Shown here piece after piece: positions 23,641-32,566 of a stretch of DNA of 40,246 nt (its first letter is position 1; each line of letters begins with the position of its first letter). The notes under the pieces are model-generated. The model was not told the origin of the DNA, made no database searches, and saw only the letters and a program-made list of their open reading frames with translations. A program made the position numbers and the translations under genes. The DNA is from Pirellulales bacterium (GTDB lineage: Bacteria > Planctomycetota > Planctomycetia > Pirellulales > UBA1268), in NCBI GenBank assembly GCA_017853835.1, contig JAFMIU010000026.1, forward strand, positions 1-40,246. Direction: 5' to 3'.

Positions 23641-25458
23641 ATGAAGACGAGTCGACGTTTCTTGGTCGTGGCCCGGGCTGTCGCCGTTCTGGCGGTGGTG
23701 GCGGCACCGGCAGGTTTCGCGGCCGAGTCGCAGCTCCAGTGGACACCCCATCGGGCCGCATCCCAGGGCACCTCCGAGGATCCCGCCGCGCCGCAGCGGA
23801 TCGAACCAGTTGCCGGTCGTTCGGCCGCGATGCAGGCACCGGCCGCATCGCCCGCTGCGGTTGTGCTCCCCGACGAAGTGCCGAAGCAGGTTGCCCGCGC
23901 GCCGCAGAACCGTCAGCCGGCGCGGCGTCCGGTCGCGGCTGCCCCGTCGTCAGACTGGTCGAGCCCCAACCGGATCGCCGGTCCCATGCAGCGGGTGTTC
24001 GACACCAGCGATCCCAATCGCGTGTTCGGCATGACCATGCGGACGCCGAAGGGGGATGCCTCGCGTCCGATCCTCGCCCCCGAAGGCCAGCAGGCGGTCG
24101 CCATGCAGCAGCGGGCCGAGGCGCTCCAGCTCACCTCGGCGGGCAACGAACGCCTCGGCGGCGGCATCGCTCCCCGCTACTCCGCCACGCCCGGCGCCCG
24201 GCCGCGGATCGACCGCATCGCCATGAACGCCGACGGCCTGCCCTCCGTGATGACGGAGGCGAGCCAGTCGTCGCCCGCCATGGCCGACGCTCCCTCGGCG
24301 GCCGACGTGGCTCCCGAGACGATCGCCACGCCGCCGTCGTCCGACGGGGATGCGCCGATCTCGATGGACGGCTTCGATCCCGGCGTTGAAGGCATGGATC
24401 CTTCGATGGGCATGGACGGAATGCCGATGGGCGACGGCTCGATGATGGACGACGGCTCCATGATGGGCGACGCCGGACTTCTGATGGGCGACTATCCCGC
24501 TCAGCTCCACGTCGAGTCCTTCTTCGACGACCCGTATGCCTGCGAGGACGACGATCCCCTCTGCCACCACAGCGGCCGGTTCTGCGCCTGGCTGCGTCGG
24601 TTTGGCAAGCCATACTACGGCTGGAGGTGGTATCGCGACTTCACCGCGAGCGCCGGCGTCACGGCGTTCACCAACGACACCAATCTTGGCATCCATGGCA
24701 ACTACGGCACGAACGAATACCTCAACTGGGCCATGCCGTTCTGGAATGCGTTTGGTGTCGGCTGGCAGATCGGCTGGCGCGGCACGCAGACCAACTTCCA
24801 GCCGGCACAGATTCAGGTGGGCGATTCGATCTTCCGGAAGAATGCCCGCGATCAAAACTTCGTGACCACCGGCTTCTTTACCAGGGCCTTCGAAGGCCAT
24901 GGCCTGCAGGGCGGTGCGGTGTATGACTACCTCAGCGACAGCTGGCTCGATAACGCCGACATCGCCCAGGTCCGTGCCGAGATCAGCTACGTGTGGGGCT
25001 ACCACGAGATCGGTTTCTGGGGTGCCGCCAACATCACCGACCAGATCGGCTCACTCGGCCGCCGCAGTCGGATCAACGGCACGGCGAGCACGGTCGATCT
25101 CTACACGGGCTTCTACCGACTGCAGTTTGGCGATGCCAACGAGTGGAAGGTGTGGGGCGGTGGCACGGGTGACGGCGAGGGCATCATCGGCTCGATCCTG
25201 AGGGCGCCGCTGGCCCGGTCGCTGGCGATGGAAGGCACCTTTACCTACCTCATCCCGGGCCAGACTCGCACGATCGACATCACCGGCACCGGCGTGACGA
25301 CCAGCTTCGCGCCGGCCGCCTGGAACCTCGGTGTGAACCTCGTCTACTACCCGGCCGGCCGTTCGCGGCGTGGTCTGGCCAGCCCGTATCGGCCGCTGTT
25401 CGAGGTGGCCGACAACGGCAGCATGATCCGCGAGTTTAGTGCCACCCGTCGTCCCTGA
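23641..25458 (+). CDS. Secreted beta-barrel-like protein with Met/Asp-rich linker
   Basis: 605 residues. A signal peptide (MKTSRRFLVVARAVAVLAVV, APAGFAA) is followed by a long low-complexity region. From about residue 250 to 285 there is a Met/Asp/Gly-rich tract (GMDPSMGMDGMPMGDGSMM continuing DDGSMMGDAG). A Cys/His pocket follows (CEDDDPLCHHSGRFCAW). From about 335 to the end are alternating aromatic beta strands (GWRWYRDFTASAGVTAFTND, GVGWQIGWRGTQTNF, LGVNLVYYPAGRSRRG), consistent with an outer-membrane barrel. It resembles planctomycete-specific predicted barrel proteins (DUF6666-like, from memory). The function is unknown. The tract could bind metal; this is inference. Confidence 0.75.
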   Translation: MKTSRRFLVVARAVAVLAVVAAPAGFAAESQLQWTPHRAASQGTSEDPAAPQRIEPVAGRSAAMQAPAASPAAVVLPDEVPKQVARAPQNRQPARRPVAAAPSSDWSSPNRIAGPMQRVFDTSDPNRVFGMTMRTPKGDASRPILAPEGQQAVAMQQRAEALQLTSAGNERLGGGIAPRYSATPGARPRIDRIAMNADGLPSVMTEASQSSPAMADAPSAADVAPETIATPPSSDGDAPISMDGFDPGVEGMDPSMGMDGMPMGDGSMMDDGSMMGDAGLLMGDYPAQLHVESFFDDPYACEDDDPLCHHSGRFCAWLRRFGKPYYGWRWYRDFTASAGVTAFTNDTNLGIHGNYGTNEYLNWAMPFWNAFGVGWQIGWRGTQTNFQPAQIQVGDSIFRKNARDQNFVTTGFFTRAFEGHGLQGGAVYDYLSDSWLDNADIAQVRAEISYVWGYHEIGFWGAANITDQIGSLGRRSRINGTASTVDLYTGFYRLQFGDANEWKVWGGGTGDGEGIIGSILRAPLARSLAMEGTFTYLIPGQTRTIDITGTGVTTSFAPAAWNLGVNLVYYPAGRSRRGLASPYRPLFEVADNGSMIREFSATRRP

Positions 25459-25634
25459 TCCCGGCGATTCCGGCTCACGGGCCGCGGCAGGCCGCCAGAT
25501 GGCCCGCCAGCGGCCCCGGGGGCGGCTGCGTCTGCCACGATCGGAGGGATTCGTGTATCCTCCGGGGACCGGGGTTGACGTCGCCCGACGGCCGTTTGCC
25601 GTCGCCGTCCCCCAGCCCGCCACGGAAACCGACC

Positions 25635-27035
25635 ATGCCCGACCACGGCTCCAACGACCCGTGGGCCTCGCTCGCCGAATCGCTCGGCGCGAAGCCCGTC
25701 GACGACCAGCCCCAGCGTTCTGCCGCCTCGCAGCCCCGCCAGCAGGCGAAGCCGAAGCCCCCCGCCCGGCCGAAGCCGGCTGCCGGTGGTGGTGATTGGG
25801 ATTCGCTTGCCGCCGACCTTGGCGTGGCCGGAGCGCCGACACCGCCCCCGGCTCCTGCTCCCCGTCCGGCTCCCCGCCCTGTGGCGGAGGATCGTCCCGT
25901 GGAGTCGCGGCCGGTTGAGTCGCGGCCGGTCGATCGCGACCGTGAGCCGCGACGTCGCCGAGACGACGAAGGCGACGGCCGCTCGCGCCGCGGTCGCGAC
26001 GATCGTCCTGCGGCGGCTGAGGCTGGCGATGCCACTGAACCTGCCGGCGACCGTCCACCCCGCGCCGAAGGCGAGGGGAGCGAGGAGCGAGGCGGCCGTC
26101 GCCGTCGCCGTGGTCGTCGCGGAGGCCGCGGCCGTGGCCGTCGTGAGGGTGATCGTGAGGCTCCTCGGGATCGCGGTGATGTCGATGCCGCACGGCCGGC
26201 CGACGATTCCGGCGAAGCCCGCGAAAACGGCTTCGAACGCGACGATGCCTGGGAGATCCGTGACGACCGTCGCGACAACGACCCGCGAGAGGGCTCGTCC
26301 GTCGGGGAGCCCGCCTCTGCCGAATCATCGGAACGCCGCGATGGCGAGTCGTCCGACCGTGATGAGGAAGGTCGTCCGCGCCGCCGTCGTCGCCGTGGCC
26401 GTCGTGGTGGCCGTGGCCGTGGCCGTTCGTCGACCGAGGGGGGCGAAGCCACTGCCCGTCCGTCTGGCGAGGGTGAGGCCCACGACGATGAGCCGATGCC
26501 GGCCCCCTATGGCAGCCGGCCGTCCGATGAGCCACGTGCCGGTGAAGGCCGCAGCGGCGAGGGACGATCTGGCGGCACCCGCGGTCGAGGCGATCGCCCC
26601 GCCGCGTCCCGCGAGGGCAGCGATGGATCGGCCGACGGCGAACGTCGGGGCCGCCGTCGCCGTCGGCGTGGGTCACGGTCGGGTGAACGGGAGCCGTCGG
26701 GTTCTCGTGAATCCGAGTCGAAGTCGCGATCCCGCCGTCGTTCCTCCAGTGAGACACGATCGTCGTCGTTTTCCCGCGGCCGTCGTGATGCGTTCACGCC
26801 CGTCGCCGGTCGGCACGAGGAGGATGATGAGGGCCTCGAGTTTCTCGGCGTCGAGGAGGCCGGCCAGGATGGCCAGCGTCGTCCTCGGGCGCCGGAAGAC
26901 GACGAGATCCTCGCCGAGAGCGGGCTCAACACCGTGCTTGACGTGCCGAGTTGGGTGGAGGCGATCGGGATCGTGATCGCCGGCAACCTCGACGCCCGCA
27001 ACAAGTCGGGTCGCGGTGGCGAACGCGGTCGTTGA
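25635..27035 (+). CDS. Arg/Gly-rich disordered protein, probable nucleic-acid-binding
   Basis: 466 residues, mostly intrinsically disordered and highly charged. The N-terminus repeats a short helical motif: DPWASLAESLG (8-18) and DWDSLAADLG (54-63). The central region has two near-identical basic blocks (RRRRRGRRGGRGRGR) and a third shorter one (RRRRRRGSRSG), separated by acidic/Ser-rich spacers. The C-terminus is ordered: EILAESGLNTVLDVPSWVEA then IGIVIAGNLDARNKSG. RGG-like blocks bind RNA in many proteins, and the end motif looks conserved, so an RNA-linked scaffold is plausible but not shown. No enzyme domain is visible. The start is ATG 25635. Confidence 0.7.
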   Translation: MPDHGSNDPWASLAESLGAKPVDDQPQRSAASQPRQQAKPKPPARPKPAAGGGDWDSLAADLGVAGAPTPPPAPAPRPAPRPVAEDRPVESRPVESRPVDRDREPRRRRDDEGDGRSRRGRDDRPAAAEAGDATEPAGDRPPRAEGEGSEERGGRRRRRGRRGGRGRGRREGDREAPRDRGDVDAARPADDSGEARENGFERDDAWEIRDDRRDNDPREGSSVGEPASAESSERRDGESSDRDEEGRPRRRRRRGRRGGRGRGRSSTEGGEATARPSGEGEAHDDEPMPAPYGSRPSDEPRAGEGRSGEGRSGGTRGRGDRPAASREGSDGSADGERRGRRRRRRGSRSGEREPSGSRESESKSRSRRRSSSETRSSSFSRGRRDAFTPVAGRHEEDDEGLEFLGVEEAGQDGQRRPRAPEDDEILAESGLNTVLDVPSWVEAIGIVIAGNLDARNKSGRGGERGR

Positions 27036-27068
27036 ACCGTTTGGCGTCCGCGACGCATCCAAACCAGG

Positions 27069-27755
27069 TCAGAACGTGGCCACCGGGCTCGCTCGGTGCT
27101 CGTCCGGACGATCGTCAAACGGCGGCGTGGGGGCGGCCTGCCTGGCCACGTCGTCATCGAGCGTCGCCACGCGTGTGGCGTGATGCGGGATGCCCGCGGC
27201 CACGAGAAAGTTGGCCAACAGCCGGAATCCGTTTCGCGTGAGAATCGACTCAGGATGGAACTGCACGCCGTAGGCCACGCGGCGTTCGTCGGCGATCGCC
27301 ATGATCGTGCCGTCGTCCGTGGTGGCGATCACGGCCATGCCCTCGGCGAGGGAACCGGTCGCCACGGCGAGCGAATGGTAGCGGCAGGCCGTCATCGGCG
27401 AGGGGATGCCCGCGAAGAGGTTGACCGCGTCGTGATGCACGTCGCTCGTGCGGCCGTGTGTGGCGGGGGTGCGAACGATCCGCGCCCCCGTGGCTGCCGC
27501 GAGCACCTGATGACCGAGGCAGACGCCCAGGATCGGCACGTGTCCGATGGCGAGCTGCACGAGATCGACCGAGCAGCCTGCTTCGGCGGGCGTGCACGGG
27601 CCCGGCGAGATCACGATCGCAGCGGGGTGCATCGCGAGCACATCGCGGGCCGACGACTCATGGCTCGACACCACTGCCGTCTCCACGCCGAGCAGCCGAA
27701 AGTGCCGGGCGAGGTTGAAGACGAAGCTGTCGCGGTTGTCGACGACGACGATCAT
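27069..27755 (-). CDS. pabA: Aminodeoxychorismate/anthranilate synthase glutamine amidotransferase
   Basis: 228-residue class I glutamine amidotransferase that releases ammonia from glutamine for a chorismate-using partner. It starts MIVVVDNRDSFVFNLARHF. The nucleophile C79 is in LGVCLGHQ and the His/Glu pair is in GVQFHPES. ISPGPCTPAEAG is the family oxyanion region. About 35 extra residues extend the C-terminus. The ATG overlaps the stop of pabB by four bases, so the two subunits are co-translated. Pairing with a PIKGT-type synthase and an H4MPT gene favours a pABA rather than a tryptophan role. Confidence 0.88.
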   Translation of the reverse strand: MIVVVDNRDSFVFNLARHFRLLGVETAVVSSHESSARDVLAMHPAAIVISPGPCTPAEAGCSVDLVQLAIGHVPILGVCLGHQVLAAATGARIVRTPATHGRTSDVHHDAVNLFAGIPSPMTACRYHSLAVATGSLAEGMAVIATTDDGTIMAIADERRVAYGVQFHPESILTRNGFRLLANFLVAAGIPHHATRVATLDDDVARQAAPTPPFDDRPDEHRASPVATF

Positions 27756-29296
27756 GCGCGGCCACCTCCCACGCCGATCGCATCGAGCACCCGGAGCATG
27801 CCCTCCGCCTTGGCGAGCGATTCGGCATATTCAGCCGAAGGATCACTCGCCGCCGTGATGCCACCTCCGGCGGCGAAGGCGATCGATCCGGGCGTGACCA
27901 CGAGCGTGCGGATGAGGAGGTTGAAGTCGGCGGTGCCGTCGAATCCCACGTAGCCGATCGAGCCGCAGTAGGAGCCCCGGGCCACCCCCTCCAGTTCCGA
28001 GATGATTTCGCAGGCGCGGTGTTTCGGGGCCCCCGAAATGCTGCCGCCGGGAAGGGCGGCCTCGAAGGCGTCGAGGGGCCCGAGCCCATCCCGCAGTCGG
28101 CCCGCCACGATCGACACGAGATGCTGCACATAGCGGTAGCGTTCAAGCCGACAGAGCGCCTCCACCGTCACGCTCTCCGGGGTGCAGACCCGTGCGAGGT
28201 CGTTGCGAAGGAGATCGACGATCATCACGTTCTCGGCCCGATCCTTGGCGCTGGCCTCCAGGTCGTCGCCGGCGAAGAGATCAGCCTCCGGCCGGTCGGT
28301 CACCCGCCGCGTGCCTTTGATCGGATGGGTGCGCACCGTGCCGTGCGTGACCTGGAGAAACCGTTCCGGCGACATGCTCAGCACCTGCATGTCGCCAGTG
28401 TCGAGGTAGCCGGCGAAGGGGGCGGGGTTCACCTCGCGGGCCCGGAGATAGGCGGCGACGGGATCGATGCCGGCCGCCGTGGTGAATCGTTGGGCGAGGT
28501 TGGCCTGGAAGATGTCGCCCGCCCGCACCGACTCGATGCCTCGGGCCACCATGGCGACGTAGGTGTCGCGGGAGTGCGTCGAGGAGACGTGCGGCCGGCC
28601 CTCCAGCGGATGGCGGTGGTCGGTGGGCTCGACGCGTTGCGGCCGAGCATTTTTTTCACCGCTGTCGGCAGCGGACGGCGCGAGAAACGCCTCGAGTCGC
28701 GCCCGGGCCAGCAGCGACCGCTCCAAGGAATCCCGAGCCGGCACTCCCTGCGACACGAACCAGCCCCTGCCGCGGTCGTGGTCATACGCAAACACCACGT
28801 CGTAGGCGTGCAGCGAAAGGATCGGCTCCTCGGCCGCAGCGGGCGGAGGCTCGAGCCCGAGGCGTGCAAGGCCGCAGTCGTAGCCCACGAGCCCCGCCAC
28901 GCCACCTTGGAAGGGCGGAAGGTTCGGAATCGTCGCCATCGCACAATCGGCGAGCAGCCGACGGGCCGCGGAAAACACGGCATCGAGGTCGCGGCATGTG
29001 TCGCTCCATGGAGCGACTCGATCCACCCGCCACGAATGGATCGGATCGGCGGCGACGAAGGAGAATCGGCCAAGCCGCACGGGCGGCGCGGTGGCGGCGG
29101 GGCGGTCGATCGCGGCGCTGTCAAAAAACAGGGCGTGGGGCCGTCGTGCCACGTGACGAAACACCGTGACGGCATCGAGGCCGCGGGCCGCCTCCGCCAC
29201 CACGGCACCGGAGGGGGTGGTCGTGATGCCACGGATCCACGATCGTCCAGCGCCGTCGGCTGGATCTTCCGCACACGTGGCGTGATGGGGCGTCAT
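27752..29296 (-). CDS. pabB: Aminodeoxychorismate synthase component I
   Basis: 514-residue chorismate-binding enzyme that aminates chorismate to 4-amino-4-deoxychorismate, the precursor of p-aminobenzoate. The C-terminal domain has FQANLAQRF, AGYLDTGDMQVLSMSPERFL, PIKGTRR, ENVMIVDLLRNDLARVC and GGSISGAPKHRACEIISELE. The Lys in PIKGT is characteristic of PabB, where TrpE has PIAGT. The N-terminal domain is present but less conserved. It overlaps the DHPS-like gene upstream by four bases and pabA downstream by four. No aminodeoxychorismate lyase (pabC) is visible nearby. Confidence 0.88.
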   Translation of the reverse strand: MTPHHATCAEDPADGAGRSWIRGITTTPSGAVVAEAARGLDAVTVFRHVARRPHALFFDSAAIDRPAATAPPVRLGRFSFVAADPIHSWRVDRVAPWSDTCRDLDAVFSAARRLLADCAMATIPNLPPFQGGVAGLVGYDCGLARLGLEPPPAAAEEPILSLHAYDVVFAYDHDRGRGWFVSQGVPARDSLERSLLARARLEAFLAPSAADSGEKNARPQRVEPTDHRHPLEGRPHVSSTHSRDTYVAMVARGIESVRAGDIFQANLAQRFTTAAGIDPVAAYLRAREVNPAPFAGYLDTGDMQVLSMSPERFLQVTHGTVRTHPIKGTRRVTDRPEADLFAGDDLEASAKDRAENVMIVDLLRNDLARVCTPESVTVEALCRLERYRYVQHLVSIVAGRLRDGLGPLDAFEAALPGGSISGAPKHRACEIISELEGVARGSYCGSIGYVGFDGTADFNLLIRTLVVTPGSIAFAAGGGITAASDPSAEYAESLAKAEGMLRVLDAIGVGGGRA

Positions 29297-30747
29297 GCGT
29301 CGTTCGTCGGTTCGTGGCCGCCGCTCGCTCCATCCAGTCCTGCGGTCCTGGCGACGCGAGCAGCCGCCCGGGAGGGGCCGTGACCGATTTCGGCCCTCGT
29401 GAGGTGACCCCAGTCGAGCGGCTGATCCTGCCGGTAGTCCTTGCCGAGGGTCAGGGCCGTCACCGCCTTGGCCATCTCATAGCCCAGGTAAAAGGCGTGG
29501 CTCGGATCGATGTCGCGGCGTCCGGCCTTCCCCAGCGCGTCGAACAGCGCGAACGGATCGGCCGACTGCAGATGAAGGCCCGCACCCACGACGTGGATCA
29601 TGCTCCCTTCCGCGAAAACGCGGAAGTTGGGGTCGCGGATCGCCGCCGCCAGGCGTTCGAGCGCGTCGTGGCCGTGTTCCCGAGGCCGGCCCGATCGGAG
29701 CGTCACGAGCCCCGGCTCGACGTGCTTGGGGAGCGTGCGATGGGTGACGGCATGCCAGGCGAGCGTTCGGGCCATCGCGCACTCCCGCACGCTGCTCCGC
29801 GCCCAGTGGATCACCTCCGTCGTGAGCACGGAGCGGATACCCGTCTCCTGGCAAAAGCCGATCAGCATCACGTTGACGCCGGCCGAGTCGACGTCGGTGA
29901 GTTCGGTAAGATTGCCGATCCCCATCATCATCTCAGCCTTCGGGTATCGTCGCCGGACGTCGAGGTAGCGGCCAAGGCTCGCAGCAAACCCGAAGCCGAT
30001 CGGTTCGAGCACCGGATCGAGCCGGCACGGCACGCCCGCCCGATCGAGCGCCTCGATCGTGGCGTCGAAACCGGCGAGCGAGTCGGGCACGTCAGGCACC
30101 GCCACCACCTCACAGCCCCAGTCGGCCGCGGCGGCCACGTTGGAGGAGTTGACCGACAAGACAAGGCTCGCGCCGGCCCGCGTGGCCCGCTCCACCTCCC
30201 GCGGATCGAAGCTGTCGATCGACACGCGACATCCTTCCGCCACGAGCATCGCCACCGCGTCGCCGACCCCCGCCCAGCATGCACCGGGGTCGCAGCCAAC
30301 GTCGATCCGGTCGGCGCCGGCCGCGACGAGCCGGCGGGCTTCGGCCAGCAGGTCCGCCGAGGCCATCCGCGGTGCGTGGTTGATTTCGGCGATGATCTCG
30401 ATGTCGTGTCGTCCGTAGCCTTCGAGGGCAGGCCGCTCCTGGCCGAAAAACTCATCGAGCGCGCGGAGGTCTTCCGGGCCGCGGTCCACCGGCACGTCGG
30501 TGGCGTGGGCCACGGCGTCGAGCGGCCCCTGGCAGCCGCCAGGAATGAGCACCCGCGTCGTTCCCTCGGGCACGGCCAGCCGTTTGGCGATCCAGGGCGT
30601 GGTCATCAGCGACGCCACCGTGATCGGCATCACCTGCACCGTCCAGGAAAATCCGGCCCGAGGGGCAAGCCGTTCGAGCACCTGCACGAGCGAGTGCTCG
30701 GCGAGCCGGCCGGTGACGAAGTGGATGCGGGGGCTGGCGGCGGTCAC
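29293..30747 (-). CDS. Dihydropteroate-synthase-like protein for tetrahydromethanopterin synthesis
   Basis: 484 residues from a GTG start. The TIM-barrel DHPS-like core contains IIAEINHAPRMASADLLAEA, GADRIDVGCDPGACWAGV, CRVSIDSFDPREVERA, GASLVLSVNSSNV, RLDPVLEPIGFGFAASLGRY and MMMGIGNLTELTDVDSAGVN. This is the archaeal/methylotroph DHPS-related family, not folate FolP: it is much longer, with an extra N-terminal ~130-residue domain. It is thought to join the pterin moiety to ribofuranosylaminobenzene phosphate. It is the first gene of the overlapping pabB-pabA unit and is divergent from the DUF447 gene. The name and reaction follow family knowledge and context. Confidence 0.82.
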   Translation of the reverse strand: MTAASPRIHFVTGRLAEHSLVQVLERLAPRAGFSWTVQVMPITVASLMTTPWIAKRLAVPEGTTRVLIPGGCQGPLDAVAHATDVPVDRGPEDLRALDEFFGQERPALEGYGRHDIEIIAEINHAPRMASADLLAEARRLVAAGADRIDVGCDPGACWAGVGDAVAMLVAEGCRVSIDSFDPREVERATRAGASLVLSVNSSNVAAAADWGCEVVAVPDVPDSLAGFDATIEALDRAGVPCRLDPVLEPIGFGFAASLGRYLDVRRRYPKAEMMMGIGNLTELTDVDSAGVNVMLIGFCQETGIRSVLTTEVIHWARSSVRECAMARTLAWHAVTHRTLPKHVEPGLVTLRSGRPREHGHDALERLAAAIRDPNFRVFAEGSMIHVVGAGLHLQSADPFALFDALGKAGRRDIDPSHAFYLGYEMAKAVTALTLGKDYRQDQPLDWGHLTRAEIGHGPSRAAARVARTAGLDGASGGHEPTNDA

Positions 30748-30823
30748 GGGCGGGGCTCGTGGTACGGCGGAGATCCGAGTTTATCATGCACATCCCGCCG
30801 ATCCCCGCCGCCCCGAGCGACCG

Positions 30824-31399
30824 ATGATTCTCGAAGGACTCGTCACGACCGTCGCCAGTGACGGCAGCCTCCACCTGGCCGCCATGGGGCCGCTCGTCGA
30901 CGACGCCGAACGGGCCTCCGGGACGATCCGGCGGCTCCTGCTTCGACCGTTTGCCACGAGCCACACGGCGACGAACCTGCAACGGGCGAAGGCGGGAGTG
31001 TTTCAGATCACGGACGACGTCCTTCTGCTCGCGCGGGTGGTGGCGGGGGAACTGGGCACGATGCCGGCCTCCAGACCGGCCGACGCGGTGCCAGGGCGGG
31101 TGCTCTGCGAGGCCTGCCGGGCCTGGGAGTTTGTGATCGACCGGGTGGACGACTCCCGGGAGCGATATGAGATGGAGGCCCGCGTGGTGGCGGAGCATGC
31201 CGGGCGGCCGTTTCTCGGCTTTCACCGGGCGGCCCATGCCGTCGTGGAGGCGGCCATCCTTTTTTCCCGTCGCCATCTCCTCGGCGCCGACGACCTCACG
31301 AGGCAGTTTGGGGCGTTGCAGCCCCTCGTGGAAAAGACGGGCGGTCCCCGCGAACGGGAGGCCTTCAGCCTCCTCTCCCGGCGGCTGATCGGCGGTTGA
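30824..31399 (+). CDS. DUF447-family protein, H4MPT gene neighbourhood
   Basis: 191-residue protein from ATG 30824 with MILEGLVTTVASDGSLHLAA, TIRRLLLRPFATSHTATNLQ and GVFQITDDVLLLARVVAGEL. This matches the DUF447 family, proteins with a flavin-reductase-like split barrel found in archaea and in H4MPT clusters of methylotrophs and planctomycetes. The C-terminal half is helical (FLGFHRAAHAVVEAAILFSR). The biochemical function is not established. It lies 58 bases before the RFAP synthase gene and diverges from the DHPS-like gene; the 76-base space must hold both promoters. Confidence 0.8.
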   Translation: MILEGLVTTVASDGSLHLAAMGPLVDDAERASGTIRRLLLRPFATSHTATNLQRAKAGVFQITDDVLLLARVVAGELGTMPASRPADAVPGRVLCEACRAWEFVIDRVDDSRERYEMEARVVAEHAGRPFLGFHRAAHAVVEAAILFSRRHLLGADDLTRQFGALQPLVEKTGGPREREAFSLLSRRLIGG

Positions 31400-31457
31400 A
31401 CGGCCCGGCATCGCGCCCTCCGTGCGAGTTGGGGATTGTTGGGTATGCTTGGAACGC

Positions 31458-32558
31458 ATGCCGTTTTCCGCCCCGATTCCATCCGCCGCCACCACTGCCG
31501 TTGATGTCCGCGCGCCGGCGCGGCTCCACCTCGGCATGCTGTCGTTTGGCCACACCGACACCCGCTCCTTTGGCGGTGTGGGCGTGATGCTCGACCGCCC
31601 CGCGGTGCAGGTGAAGATGCGGCGGTCGAGCCGCCTCGAGGCCCGCGGGCTCTTGGCCGAACGGGCGTTTGCGTATGCGAAGGCGTGCGTCGAGGCGTGG
31701 CGGCTTGGCGACGTGGGCTGCTCGATCGAGGTGGTGGCAGCGCCGCCAGCCCACGTGGGCCTTGGCAGTGGCACCCAGCTGGGACTGGCCGTGGCCGCCG
31801 GCATGCGGCATCTCTTCAAGCTCTCGGTGGAGGGGCAGGTGGCGCCGGCGATGGCCCATCCCATGGAGGAAGAACTCCAGCCCACCGATCACGATTGGCT
31901 GTTTGACACCCGCGATGCGATGGAACTCGCCAGGGCCGTCGGGCGGGGCCGCCGCTCGTGCGTGGGCGTGTATGGCTTCAGCCGCGGCGGCCTGATCATC
32001 GAGTCGGGCCGGATGATCCGCGACCCCTCCGATCTCGAGGATCACGAGACGCGTGATTTCTCGCCGATGGTGTCGCGCGTGCGGCTGCCGTCGCCGTGGC
32101 GGTGCGTGGTGCTGATGGCCCGCGACGCCACCGGATTGTCGGGGGAGGCGGAGCGGGCCGCGTTTTCACGGCTGCATCCCGTGCCCCGCGAGATCACCGC
32201 CGAACTCTCCCGGATCGCGCTGCTCGATCTCCTGCCGGCGGCGGTGGAGGGGAAGTTCATCGAGTTTTCACTCGCGGTGCGAAACTACGGCGCCCTTGCC
32301 GGCAAGCCTTTTGCCGACGAGGCCGACAAGCTCCCCTACGCACGCGCCACGGCCGACCTGCTCGAACTCCTCACCGAGCTTGGCGTACCCGGTTGCACGC
32401 AGTCGAGCTGGGGCCCGGCCGTGTTGGCCTGCTGCGAATCGCTCGAGCGGGCCGGAGGCCTCGTGGAGCGGCTGGAGTCGCTCGGACTTGGACGTCACCA
32501 CGACATCGTGATCTCACGATTCGATTCGCAGGGCGCGATTCTCCGCGTCACCGGCTGA
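31458..32558 (+). CDS. Beta-ribofuranosylaminobenzene 5'-phosphate synthase
   Basis: 366-residue GHMP-kinase-fold protein. It condenses p-aminobenzoate with phosphoribosyl pyrophosphate, losing CO2, in the first committed step of tetrahydromethanopterin synthesis. Motifs are VRAPARLHLGMLSFGHTD, FGGVGVMLDRP, the glycine-rich PPAHVGLGSGTQLGLAVAAG loop, CVGVYGFSRGGLIIESG and GCTQSSWGPAVLACCES. The length fits bacterial family members. A TATGCT sequence lies only about 10 bases before the ATG, hinting at a very short leader. It converges on dapA after 8 bases. Together with pabA, pabB and the DHPS-like gene it forms a pABA-to-H4MPT set. Confidence 0.88.
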   Translation: MPFSAPIPSAATTAVDVRAPARLHLGMLSFGHTDTRSFGGVGVMLDRPAVQVKMRRSSRLEARGLLAERAFAYAKACVEAWRLGDVGCSIEVVAAPPAHVGLGSGTQLGLAVAAGMRHLFKLSVEGQVAPAMAHPMEEELQPTDHDWLFDTRDAMELARAVGRGRRSCVGVYGFSRGGLIIESGRMIRDPSDLEDHETRDFSPMVSRVRLPSPWRCVVLMARDATGLSGEAERAAFSRLHPVPREITAELSRIALLDLLPAAVEGKFIEFSLAVRNYGALAGKPFADEADKLPYARATADLLELLTELGVPGCTQSSWGPAVLACCESLERAGGLVERLESLGLGRHHDIVISRFDSQGAILRVTG

Positions 32559-32566
32559 GCGGCGCG

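Noticed and set aside
25786..26976. Second long plus frame inside the Arg/Gly-rich gene
   Set aside because: It gives a V/A/R-rich product without structure. The chosen frame has repeated motifs and an ordered C-terminus.
29314..30861. Long plus-strand frame (515 codons) opposite the DHPS-like gene
   Set aside because: It is antisense to a clearly recognisable enzyme and has an Arg/His-rich shadow composition.
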